A DNA stretch of 34,158 nt from an uncultured Campylobacter sp. (GTDB lineage Bacteria > Campylobacterota > Campylobacteria > Campylobacterales > Campylobacteraceae), in contig NZ_CALIJA010000066.1 of NCBI RefSeq assembly GCF_938017615.1, positions 1 through 34,158 of the forward strand, in the 5' to 3' direction. The notes below the pieces were generated by a model, which worked only from the letters and a program-made list of their open reading frames with translations, did no database searches and had not been told where the DNA came from. Below are positions 23,783 to 31,780 of the stretch, one piece after another. The first letter of the stretch is position 1; every line of letters starts with the position of its first letter. Position numbers and translations under genes: made by a program.

Positions 23783-23800
23783 CGAAAGAATATACTTTCG
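23783..23800 (+). promoter_or_regulatory. Palindrome over hcp-like gene -10 box
   Basis: CGAAAG at 23783-23788 and CTTTCG at 23795-23800 flank AATATA. The -10 candidate TATACT (23791-23796) lies inside, 25-30 bp before the ATG at 23821. It could be an operator over the promoter; no regulator is named by the sequence. Confidence 0.4.
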
Positions 23801-23820
23801 TAAAATTTTAAGGAGAAGCG

Positions 23821-24438
23821 ATGAAAAAAATCATTTTAGGTTTAGCCCTGTTGGGCTCTTTGGCTTTTGGCATAACTTTTAGCAAAGAGCAAGTTAAACA
23901 ATTTGAGCAAAATTGCGAAGCAGGCAATATTGAAGCTTGCGGTGACGCCGGCGCTCTTTATCAAAATCCGACCGTATTCGGGGGAAACGCATCCGATAGA
24001 GACTATAAAAAAGTGCTTTACTACTTTAAAAAAGCTTGCGATGGAAACGATTATGCAGCTTGCTCGGATTTGGGAGCAATGTATGATAATGGCATAGGGG
24101 TAAAAAAGGATTATAAAAAGGCTGTCGAGCTATTCGATAAAGCTTGCGACGGCGGAATCGCAGACGGCTGCAACAATTTAGGTCATATGTATGCAAATGG
24201 CAAAGGAGTTAAAATGGATATGATGCGGGCTATGGGATATGCCAGAAGAGCCTGCGATGCGGGGAGCTGGGTAGCTTGCGGGAATTTTGCTTCAGGTCTC
24301 GAAGCCAATAACGACAGAGCAATGGCGACACAATACTATCAAAAAGCCTGCGAAATGGGTAAAAAAGACCCGGCGCTATTAGACTATGAAAAAGACTATT
24401 TACGAGAATACTGCGATAAATACGACATACTAAAATAG
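23821..24438 (+). CDS. Exported Hcp-like cysteine-rich Sel1 repeat protein
   Basis: A 205-residue protein with a signal peptide (MKKIILGLALLGSLAFG) and about four Sel1/TPR-like repeats. Each repeat carries a Cys pair spaced by eight: C32/C40, C73/C81, C109/C117, C145/C153, plus C177 and C198. This is the Helicobacter cysteine-rich protein (Hcp) pattern, in which each helix pair is stapled by a disulfide. It is periplasmic or secreted; the function in Campylobacter is unknown. AAGGAG precedes the ATG. It is transcribed against the thi genes, splits thiG from thiH and is more AT-rich than they are, suggesting insertion. Confidence 0.88.
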   Translation: MKKIILGLALLGSLAFGITFSKEQVKQFEQNCEAGNIEACGDAGALYQNPTVFGGNASDRDYKKVLYYFKKACDGNDYAACSDLGAMYDNGIGVKKDYKKAVELFDKACDGGIADGCNNLGHMYANGKGVKMDMMRAMGYARRACDAGSWVACGNFASGLEANNDRAMATQYYQKACEMGKKDPALLDYEKDYLREYCDKYDILK

Positions 24439-24479
24439 CCCGCTGATCAATCGGGTTTCTCTCGATCAGGCTGCTTGGC

Positions 24480-24505
24480 GCGATGAAATTTTAAAATTTC
24501 ATCGC
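24480..24505. terminator. Perfect 26-nt palindrome, convergent-gene terminator candidate
   Basis: GCGATGAAATTTT followed directly by its reverse complement, 40 bp past the hcp-like stop and facing thiG from the other side. It could terminate both strands. The spacer 24439-24792 holds no gene. Confidence 0.45.
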
Positions 24506-24647
24506 CGAGCTTGCTGCGCGTTACACCGCTACCAAATTACTTTTCGTCACAGTGCTTTAAGATGCCTAGCGAAATGCGGAATTTATCTCGTTTGGCATAG
24601 GGCTTAACAAAGTGTGCTGAGATTTAACTCACATGGCGCAAATTTCC

Positions 24648-24677
24648 ACGACGTAAAATTTTAAAATTTCACGTCGT
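24648..24677. terminator. Second near-perfect palindrome before thiG end
   Basis: ACGACGTAAAATTTT and AAAATTTCACGTCGT form a 30-nt inverted repeat with one mismatch, between the convergent hcp-like and thiG genes. The plan is the same as at 24480: GC cap plus AAATTTTAAAATTT core. Confidence 0.45.
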
Positions 24678-24792
24678 ATCTATCGGCTGCTACGCCGAGC
24701 TTGCGCGATATGTATCCGTCAACCCAAGAAATGCAAATTCCGCGCAAAAAAAACACGGCTCGCGCAACTAAGCGCGTTTAAAATTTTAATCG

Positions 24793-25554
24793 CTACCTCA
24801 AAAATCCCGTTAGCGGCGAGCTTGCGCAGGCCGTTTTGCAAACGGCGCCGAGCCCTGCTAGATAGGCATCGCGCCCCGCCTGCACGCCGAGCGCAAACGC
24901 CCGAGCCATCAGCGCCAGATCCCCGCTCGTGGCGATCGCCGTATTTACCATCACCGCAGCACAGCCCATCTGCATCGCCTCGCAGGCCTCGCTAGGCGCG
25001 CCGAGCCCCGCATCTACGATGATCGGAACGTCGATTTCGCCCAGCAAAATTTCGATCATCCCGCGCATCATCAGCCCGCGATTAGAGCCTATTGGCGCAG
25101 CCAGAGGCATCACGGCGGCAGCCCCTGCGCTTATCAGATCGCGAGCGACGCACAGATCGGCGTGCATGTAGGCAAGCGGCACGAAGCCCTCGCGCGCTAG
25201 GGCTTCGCAGGCTTTGATCGTCTCGGCGTTGTCGGGCAGAAGGTATTTGCTGTCGCCTATGATCTCGATCTTTACGAAGTCGCCGCAGCCCAGCTCGCGC
25301 GCGAGCCGTGCGATCCGCAGCGCCTCCTCGGCGTTTCGCGCGCCGCTGGTATTCGGCAGCAGCGTGACGCCGCGAGGGATGAAATCCAAGATATTGCGGC
25401 TCTTGCTTTCGTTCACGCGGCGCAGCGCAAGCGTGACGATCTCACAGCCCGCGTGCCGCACGCAGGCGTCGATCATCGCGTGATCGAACTTACCAGAGCC
25501 CATTATCAGGCGCGAGCTAAACTCCCTGCCGCCTAAGATCAGCTTATCGTCCAT
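24793..25554 (-). CDS. thiG: Thiazole synthase
   Basis: A 253-residue TIM-barrel enzyme that builds the thiazole ring from 1-deoxyxylulose 5-phosphate, dehydroglycine and the ThiS thiocarboxylate. The Schiff-base Lys is K95 in FVKIEIIGD. Phosphate-binding segments (APIGSNRGL, IVDAGLGAPSEA) and the MGCAAVMVNTAI block are intact. GAGGATAGA precedes the ATG. It has no neighbouring gene within 350 bp on its strand at either side, unusual for a thi gene. Confidence 0.96.
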   Translation of the reverse strand: MDDKLILGGREFSSRLIMGSGKFDHAMIDACVRHAGCEIVTLALRRVNESKSRNILDFIPRGVTLLPNTSGARNAEEALRIARLARELGCGDFVKIEIIGDSKYLLPDNAETIKACEALAREGFVPLAYMHADLCVARDLISAGAAAVMPLAAPIGSNRGLMMRGMIEILLGEIDVPIIVDAGLGAPSEACEAMQMGCAAVMVNTAIATSGDLALMARAFALGVQAGRDAYLAGLGAVCKTACASSPLTGFLR

Positions 25555-26084
25555 TCTATCCTCTTTAGTTTAAATTTTCGTTTTATGCGCAGCGCAAATG
25601 ATACATATCGGCGCTCGCAGTGCATTATATACAGCGCGAGATTGCGGCACAGATGTGCGCCTTGCTTCTATCGCTATTTTTACGCGCTGCACGACGCCGC
25701 GCCCGAGCTTTAAAATTTCCTGTCAAAATTTTACGCCACGACACAAAATTTTAAAATTTCACGCGCAGACTGCGGCTCGCTTCGCTGCGCGGAATTTTAA
25801 ATCCTACGTTCAAAAGTAGTTCGCTCGCGCCGAATAAATTTTAAAATTCTACCTACCCGCTAGCTAGGCACGGCAAAGGGTTAAAATTTCGTCGTTTAAA
25901 TTTAGATCTCGCGACTAAATTTACGCGTCGCGCGGTAAAATTCACATCGCCTTTTAAACGCGCTGTATACCCGCCGAAACGCTCGCTACTTCTCAAAAAT
26001 AATCGCGCAAGGCCTAAATTTAATCGGCGAAATAAACAAAGGCGCGTAAATTTAAAATGCAGGCGCACAATGATAAGCGCCAAG
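25555..26084. other. Gene-free spacer between thiF and thiG
   Basis: 530 bp with many AAATTTTAAA and TAAATTT runs alternating with GC-rich words. Short open frames have no RBS or known protein. No TPP riboswitch or RNA was recognised. It may be degraded coding sequence; nothing can be identified. Confidence 0.45.
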
Positions 26085-26879
26085 CTAGCCCTCCTCACCC
26101 AAAATCAGTCTAAGCGCGACATTTGCCTGATGTGCGGCGCAGATCGCCACGCGCGGCGCAAGCAGCCCCACGCCTTGAGCTGCGGCGCTTTTGCGGTCGC
26201 CGCAGACGAAGACGTTTTTGCCGAGCCGCGTCGTGCGGATCTCGTTGGCGTCGCCGCTGCCCGCCATGCCGCTAGCGCAGATCAAAAAGCGATCTGTGCC
26301 GCTGAGCGCGTCGAAAATCATCGCCTTCGCCGCCGCGTCGTCGAAGCACTCGCAAATTATACGCTCGTTTTTTAAAATTTCGGCTACGTTTTGCGCGGTA
26401 AGTCGCTCATTTAAGGTTCGCACGCGCACGAACGGGTTTATGCGCGCGATTTTTTCGCTCAAAGCGGCCGTTTTGGGATTGTAAAGATCGCCGATCTCGT
26501 ACTGCTGGCGGTTGAGGTTGGTCGGCTCGACGACGTCGAAGTCGATCAAAAAGAGCTCGCCCACGCCCGCGCGCGCAAGCAGGATCGCGACGTTTGAGCC
26601 GAGCCCGCCGAGCCCGCAGATTGCCACGCGCGAGTCTTGCAGCGCCTCGTTTACGGCGGGGGCGTTGCGAGCAAGCATCAGCTCGCGAAGCTCCTGCGGC
26701 GCCAGCTCCGCGCCGCGAGCAAGCAAAAAGAGCTCATCGCCCGCCTTCAGCTCGCAATTTTGTGTGCTCGCATAGCCGTTTATCACGGCGATCTCGCCGC
26801 TAAATTTAACCTCGCGCTTCAGCCCGTCAAGGTCGCTCGCGGCCGTTTCGTAAGCTTTGCCGTTTAATTTTATCTGCAT
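26085..26879 (-). CDS. thiF: ThiS adenylyltransferase ThiF with ThiS-like N-domain
   Basis: A 264-residue E1-like enzyme that adenylates the ThiS C-terminus before sulfur transfer. The nucleotide-binding GLGGLGSN (about 89-96) and DFDVVEPTNLNRQQY motifs are intact. The N-terminal 55 residues (KLNGKAYET, AVINGYAS, LKAGDELFLL) look like a ThiS/MoaD-like ubiquitin fold without a terminal Gly-Gly, so it is non-donor and perhaps regulatory or mimicking. The common CxxC zinc pairs of larger E1-like enzymes are missing. AGGATC precedes the ATG by a few bases. It is separated from thiG by 530 bp and from thiS by 1 kb. Confidence 0.92.
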   Translation of the reverse strand: MQIKLNGKAYETAASDLDGLKREVKFSGEIAVINGYASTQNCELKAGDELFLLARGAELAPQELRELMLARNAPAVNEALQDSRVAICGLGGLGSNVAILLARAGVGELFLIDFDVVEPTNLNRQQYEIGDLYNPKTAALSEKIARINPFVRVRTLNERLTAQNVAEILKNERIICECFDDAAAKAMIFDALSGTDRFLICASGMAGSGDANEIRTTRLGKNVFVCGDRKSAAAQGVGLLAPRVAICAAHQANVALRLILGEEG

Positions 26880-27882
26880 TTTGATCCTAAATTTTATCTT
26901 TTTGCCGTCTAAATTTATCGCGTAAATTTAAGTGCACGGCGCCTCATATCTGCGCGAAAATAGCGCGCATTTATACGGTATTGCGGCACGGTTGCGACAG
27001 ATATCTACACAGCTGCGGCGCACCGCGCAAACGCTCGCACGAGCTGCGACGCAAACTAGGCGTACCGAGCGCATCGCACGCGATTTTGATCTAAAAATTT
27101 CATCCTGCTTTTACGCGTAATGTTTTGGCTTTGCGCATTGCATTCGACCAATACAGCGCGTTGTAGGGGTTTCGTACGGCACGCGCAGCACACGCCAGAT
27201 ATGCTAAATTTTAACGCATTAATTGGCTCCGCTTGCCGGTTAAATCTAAGGCCACTAGGCACTAGAGCGATCCGCCAAATTTAAAAGCTACTAAACGCAC
27301 AAATAAATCCGCGCTGCGGCTAAATTTAAAATTTCAAGCCGAACCGAACCGACGAAAAAAACGGCACGCAGCAGCATACATAGCAGCGTGCACGACGGCA
27401 GAGATCTCGGGGTAAATTTTAAACACCTCGCGCTCAAACTCCACAACTTCGGCATAAATTTTAAAGCCATGCGCTCAAGCTTGCGGCGGCGGCGCAGTTT
27501 ACAGCTCCACACCCAGTCGCTGCGGCTAGCGACGCAAATTAACGTTTCGCCACCGCAATAAAAATTTAAACTCTATCGCCGCGGAGCGAATTTTAAAACT
27601 CCTGCGCCCAGCCGCCGCGGCCTAGCTCACTTTTAAAAATTTAAAGCTCGCCTCAGGCGCCAGACCGTCCTGTCCTTTTAATAAATTTGAAAACCCAAAC
27701 GCCGCTATCTCTCCGCTGCGTCTATTTATGCAGCTGCGACGCTACGCGCTTAAAATTTCAACGACGCGCGTGCAAATTTTAAGCCCCAGCCGCCGTGTCG
27801 CTACGCCGCTTAAAATTTAGCGACCTCCGCGCGGATTTAAACCTCAGCCGCTATAATTTTAACATAATTCAAAGCTTCGACC
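26880..27882. other. 1-kb gene-free region between thiS and thiF
   Basis: No convincing coding frame on either strand. It contains scattered degenerate repeats built around CCCAGYCGC/CTCAGCCGC at about 27512, 27607, 27784, 27842 and 27881; the last overlaps the end of thiS. Spacing is irregular. AAATTT words are frequent. It resembles eroded sequence derived partly from local duplication. Confidence 0.45.
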
Positions 27883-28086
27883 TCAGCCGCCGCCTACGAA
27901 CTCGACGATCTCATATTTTTTGCCGCTTGAGATCTGCGTGCGCTCCCATACCTCTTTTTTTAAAATTTCGCCGTCGCGTTCGAGCGCCACTAGGCGCAGA
28001 TCATGTCCGCGCCGGCGCAAAAACTCGCTCACGCTCATATCCTGCGCCAGCTGCAGCCTCTCGCCGTTTACGCAGATCTCAATCAT
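27883..28086 (-). CDS. thiS: Sulfur carrier protein ThiS
   Basis: A 67-residue ubiquitin-fold protein starting MIEICVNGE and ending VEFVGGG. The terminal glycines are adenylated by ThiF and loaded with sulfur for ThiG. The start is the ATG at 28086, which overlaps the ybiT stop by 8 bp (ATGATTGA), so it is translationally coupled to an ABC-F gene. A longer upstream in-frame version would start inside ybiT and lacks the family's N-terminus. Confidence 0.93.
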   Translation of the reverse strand: MIEICVNGERLQLAQDMSVSEFLRRRGHDLRLVALERDGEILKKEVWERTQISSGKKYEIVEFVGGG

Positions 28087-29671
28087 CGTTTGCTCCCAAA
28101 CTCTCGCGATACTCCTCGTAAGTGCCCCTAAAATCGACGATTTCGGCGTCTCCTTTGAGGTGTAAAATTCTATTTGCAAACGCGTCGATAAGCTCGCGGT
28201 CGTGGCTCACGCAGATCGCGCAGCCCGCGAAGTTATACAGCGCCTCTCCCAGAGCGATGATCGCCTCAAGATCAAGGTGGTTGTTGGGCTCATCAAGCAC
28301 CAGCAGGTTCGGGCGTTGCAGCATTAGCTTACTTAACATCACGCGGTGTTTCTCGCCGCCGCTTAGGCTGCCCACGCTTTTCTCCTGCTCCGCGCCGCTA
28401 AAAAGCATACGTCCAAGGCATTTGCGAATTTCATCCAGATCCCTATTTTGCGGGCTTTGTAGATATTCGTAGAGCTTGAGCTCGCCTGAAATTTTATTAT
28501 TCGTATCCTGCGCAAAATACCCGGGCTCGATCGTGGCGCCCATATGAACCTTGCCGCGCTGCGGCGCGAGCTCGCCCATGATGATCTTGCAAAGCGTGCT
28601 TTTGCCCACGCCGTTTCGCCCGATGATAGCGATCTTATCGCCGTGAGCGAGCTTGAGATTAAAATTTTTCAGAATTTGAACCTCGTCGAAGCTCATATCC
28701 ACGCCGCTTAGCTCTAAAATTTCATTGCCGATCTCGCGCGCAGGCTTGAATAAAATGCTAGGCTCTCTGCGCGAAGAGGTCGCAAGCTCGCTAAGATCGA
28801 GTTTATCAAGCTGTTTTTGGCGGCTCGTTGCCTGCTTGGCTTTGCTTGCGTTGGCGCTAAAGCGAGCGATAAATTTTTCAAGCTCCGCCTTCTCTTTGAG
28901 CTTTTTCTCGCGCTCAAACTGCGCTTGTTTGGCGATTAGATTGGACGCTATGAACCAGTCATCGTAATTGCCGCTAAATTCGCGCACTCGCCTAAAATCC
29001 ACGTCGAGGATGTCCGTGCAGACGCGGTTTAAAAAGTGGCGGTCGTGGCTGATGACTACGAGCGTGCCCGTGTGGCGATTTAGCTCAAACTCGAGCCACG
29101 AAATGGCGTCGATATCGAGATTGTTCGTAGGCTCGTCCAAAAACAGCACGTCGGGGCGCGGGAAGAGCACCTGCGCGAGCAGAACCTTAAATTTATCGCT
29201 CGTCTCGATCTCGCTCATCTTTTTATCGAAGTCGTTCAGCCCCAGCGAACTTAAAATTTTCTCGATCCGCGTTTCGTACTCGTAGGCGGGATCCTCCTCG
29301 GCGCAGATCATCTCAAGCTCGCCGAGGCGCTCGTTTATCTCGTCGTTAAACTCGCCCGCTTCGTAAAGCTGCGTCTTTTCGCGCACGGCGTCATAAAGGC
29401 GCTTGTTGCCGTAGAGCACGGCGTCTTTGACGCTGAAGCTTTCAAAAGCGAATTGATCCTGCCCCAAAACGCCGATTTTAAGCCTGCTTTCGATCAAAAT
29501 TTCGCCGCTGCTTGCTTCGATCTGCCCGCTTAAAATTTTAAGCAGCGTCGATTTGCCCGCGCCGTTTGCGCCGATGAGACCGTAGCGCCTGCCCTTATCG
29601 AGGCTCAAATTTACGTTTTCAAAAAGCAGCTGTTTGCCAAAGCGCATCGTTAGATCTTTGATTTCAACCAT
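28079..29671 (-). CDS. ybiT: ABC-F ATPase, YbiT type
   Basis: A 530-residue cytoplasmic protein with two ABC domains and no membrane segment. ABC-F proteins act on the ribosome. Walker A motifs are GANGAGKS (about 34-41) and GRNGVGKS. Walker B regions are DVLFLDEPTNNLD and NLLVLDEPNNHLD. The second signature LSGGE is intact; the first is SDKFKVLLAQ, a degenerate form also found in E. coli YbiT, which has the same length. A charged linker (about 240-300, FEREKKLKEKAELEKF) bridges the domains. The start is placed at 29671 because AAGGAAAAAT precedes it; the upstream extension has no RBS. It is the first gene of a unit with thiS. Confidence 0.93.
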   Translation of the reverse strand: MVEIKDLTMRFGKQLLFENVNLSLDKGRRYGLIGANGAGKSTLLKILSGQIEASSGEILIESRLKIGVLGQDQFAFESFSVKDAVLYGNKRLYDAVREKTQLYEAGEFNDEINERLGELEMICAEEDPAYEYETRIEKILSSLGLNDFDKKMSEIETSDKFKVLLAQVLFPRPDVLFLDEPTNNLDIDAISWLEFELNRHTGTLVVISHDRHFLNRVCTDILDVDFRRVREFSGNYDDWFIASNLIAKQAQFEREKKLKEKAELEKFIARFSANASKAKQATSRQKQLDKLDLSELATSSRREPSILFKPAREIGNEILELSGVDMSFDEVQILKNFNLKLAHGDKIAIIGRNGVGKSTLCKIIMGELAPQRGKVHMGATIEPGYFAQDTNNKISGELKLYEYLQSPQNRDLDEIRKCLGRMLFSGAEQEKSVGSLSGGEKHRVMLSKLMLQRPNLLVLDEPNNHLDLEAIIALGEALYNFAGCAICVSHDRELIDAFANRILHLKGDAEIVDFRGTYEEYRESLGANDD

Positions 29672-29885
29672 ATTTTTCCTTTTAAATTTCTCTTTGCATT
29701 GCCTTGCGCGCGGGCTTCTGCCAGGCTTTGCGCGCAAATTTTATCTCGCGGTTTATTGCGGCATTTGCGCCGCGCGGAACCGCGATAAATTTCTCCTATT
29801 GTAGCTTAAAATTCTGAAATTTCGCCGAAGGCGCGCGGGTGGGCACGATTAAATTTAGACCGCCAAAGCTAGAGCAATTTAAATT

Positions 29886-31013
29886 TTAGCCGCTGTAATC
29901 GCTGTCGCGAGTGATGATGAGCGTGTAGTTCGGATACGCGGCGCGTACCTGTTTGCAGACCGCGCGAAACGTCGCCTCCATATCGGGCGCTGCGAAATCG
30001 ACGATAACGTCGAAGCTGATCGAGTGTTTTGGCTCGTCGAGATAAAATCCATGTATCTGCGAAACGAACTCATGCGAAAACGCCATCTGCTTGATATGCT
30101 CGTAGATCTCGGCGGCGCGCGGATCGTTCCTGTTAAACGCGTAAATTCCTACGGTGTCTAGGATGATATTAAATTTCGCAAAAACGGCGTTTTGGATGCG
30201 GCGCGTAAGAGCGTCGATCTGCGCCGCTGTCGTATCGCTTGCGACCTCGATGTGGATGCTGCCGACCATCTTATCGGGCCCGTAGTCATGAAACATCAGA
30301 TCGTATGCGCCGATGACGCCCTCAAAGCCGCGCACGACGTCGTAAATTTCATTCGTCAGCTCCAGGCTCGGACGCGAGCCCAAAAGCTTGCTGATCGTAT
30401 CGCGTAGAATTTCATACGCCGTTTTGATCAGAAGAGCCGAAATTATCGCGCCCAGATACGCCTCCAAGCTTAGCCCGAAAATAAGCGAAATAAAAGCCGC
30501 TACGAGGGTGGCTAGCGATACGAGCGCGTCGTATTTGGCGTCCACGCCGCTTGCGATGAGAGAGTCGGAATTTACGCGCTCGCCCGTCTTTTGCGTATAG
30601 AGCCCCAGGCTAAATTTCGCCGCGACCGCTACTGCGATGATGGCGAGCGAAATTGCATTATAATTCGCCGTTTGCGGATGAATGATCTTTTTGATCGATT
30701 CGACGAGCGAGACGCCGCCGGTGTAGAGGATGATGACGGCGATTACGATCGCGCTTAGATACTCGATCCTGCCGTGTCCGAAGGGGTGTGCGCGATCGGG
30801 CTGCTTGCTCGCAAGATGCACGCCCACGATCGTAATTACGGACGAAAGTGCGTCGCTTAGGTTATTTACGGCATCAAGCTCGATCGCGATCGAGCCTGAG
30901 ATCAGCCCCACGACGCCCTTAAATGCCGCTAAAATTACATTTGAAACGATACCGATCACACCGGTGCGAATGATGATTTTATCTCTGCTATACGCCGCTT
31001 GAGGCACTTCCAT
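29886..31013 (-). CDS. Cation diffusion facilitator family metal exporter
   Basis: A 375-residue inner-membrane CDF protein that exports divalent metals such as Zn, Fe or Mn by proton exchange. TM2 has D47AVNNLSD and TM5 has DAKYD, the two halves of the intramembrane metal site. HPFGHGRIEYLSA and the cytoplasmic C-terminal domain with HDYGPDKMVGSIHIEV are present. A DxxxN rather than DxxxD or HxxxD in TM2 may alter specificity. AAGGAGA precedes the ATG. It ends about 210 bp before the ybiT start and follows the small periplasmic gene by 18 bp, so the two probably share a transcript. Confidence 0.92.
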   Translation of the reverse strand: MEVPQAAYSRDKIIIRTGVIGIVSNVILAAFKGVVGLISGSIAIELDAVNNLSDALSSVITIVGVHLASKQPDRAHPFGHGRIEYLSAIVIAVIILYTGGVSLVESIKKIIHPQTANYNAISLAIIAVAVAAKFSLGLYTQKTGERVNSDSLIASGVDAKYDALVSLATLVAAFISLIFGLSLEAYLGAIISALLIKTAYEILRDTISKLLGSRPSLELTNEIYDVVRGFEGVIGAYDLMFHDYGPDKMVGSIHIEVASDTTAAQIDALTRRIQNAVFAKFNIILDTVGIYAFNRNDPRAAEIYEHIKQMAFSHEFVSQIHGFYLDEPKHSISFDVIVDFAAPDMEATFRAVCKQVRAAYPNYTLIITRDSDYSG

Positions 31014-31031
31014 TATCTCTCCTTTGAAATT

Positions 31032-31418
31032 TTATTCCAAGCCGCAATCGCTGCGCGTGTAGGTCAGATCGGCGATTTTTTCGCCGCTTTGCAGAAATTC
31101 TCGTACGCCTATGCGATTTAGACCGCCCGCTTTCATCATCGCGCATACGTCCTTTTGCCTATCGGCGCGCAAAACTCTCTCAAAATTTTGCTTTATTTTA
31201 GGATCTACTTTATCCCAAATTTCATTTTTTAGAATCGTAGGAATTACAAATTTATCGCCTTCGCACGTAGCCGCGCCCAACTCTATATTTTTAGTCGCGG
31301 GGTGGCTGTGCCCATTTACGGCGTCCGCCAAAGCCTTGCAGCGCTCGGCATCGGCATCTCCCCCAAGCGCCGCAGTGCAGATAAATACGCCGGATATGGC
31401 GAGTATAAATTTTTTCAT
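31032..31418 (-). CDS. Small periplasmic four-cysteine protein
   Basis: A 128-residue protein with a signal peptide (MKKFILAISGVFICTAALGG). The mature part has Cys at 27, 52, 92 and 125, probably two disulfides, and is mostly helical and charged. The start is the second ATG because AAGGAG lies at normal distance from it and would touch the first. It lies 18 bp before the CDF gene on the same strand. I recognise no family. It could be a periplasmic partner, but that is inference from neighbourhood only. Confidence 0.72.
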   Translation of the reverse strand: MKKFILAISGVFICTAALGGDADAERCKALADAVNGHSHPATKNIELGAATCEGDKFVIPTILKNEIWDKVDPKIKQNFERVLRADRQKDVCAMMKAGGLNRIGVREFLQSGEKIADLTYTRSDCGLE

Positions 31419-31492
31419 TTTCATCTCCTTATTTTATTTGAAATCTATCATATTAAAATTTTAAATTCAATCTATTTTTGAAATTTAAAGAC

Positions 31493-31699
31493 CTATTTGC
31501 GCGGCGCAAATCCGCAAACCGCCAAAATTACTTGCGTTAAAATAGCGGCGTAAATTCCATAAATCACCGCTGGAAATTTTCTAAATCGCGGCAAAAATTC
31601 TTTAAATTCCGCGCAAAATTCTATGAGTAGAAATTTTGCGACGGATCGCATGCGCTCGCTCAAAGCGGCGTGCGGCGAGATCGTCCGTATCTTTTTCAA
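31493..31699 (-). CDS. Possible small single-helix membrane protein
   Basis: An open frame of 68 codons from a TTG, with a basic N-terminus and one hydrophobic helix near the end (AVIYGIYAAILTQVILAVCGF). No good RBS is seen for the TTG or for the internal ATG at 31650. The helix and basic flank resemble a real tail-anchored peptide, but composition alone could produce it. The rest of the 31419-31780 spacer shows nothing. Confidence 0.25.
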   Translation of the reverse strand: MKKIRTISPHAALSERMRSVAKFLLIEFCAEFKEFLPRFRKFPAVIYGIYAAILTQVILAVCGFAPRK

Positions 31700-31780
31700 A
31701 CTCGCAGTTTAAGTTATAGATTTAACGCAGTTTAAAAAAAGCTCCAGCCGATCTGCGCCCCGCCGTTTAAATTTATAAAT

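Noticed and set aside
25555..27882. TPP riboswitch in the thi spacers
   Set aside because: I looked on the minus strand for the conserved CUGAGA and ACCUGAUCUGG-like segments and did not find them.
27795..28121. 108-codon plus-strand frame opposite thiS
   Set aside because: Antisense to thiS and the spacer; Arg/Ser-rich noise.
28079..29671. Missing LSGGQ in the first ABC domain of the ABC-F protein as a novelty
   Set aside because: YbiT-type ABC-F proteins normally have a degenerate first signature, so this is a family trait.
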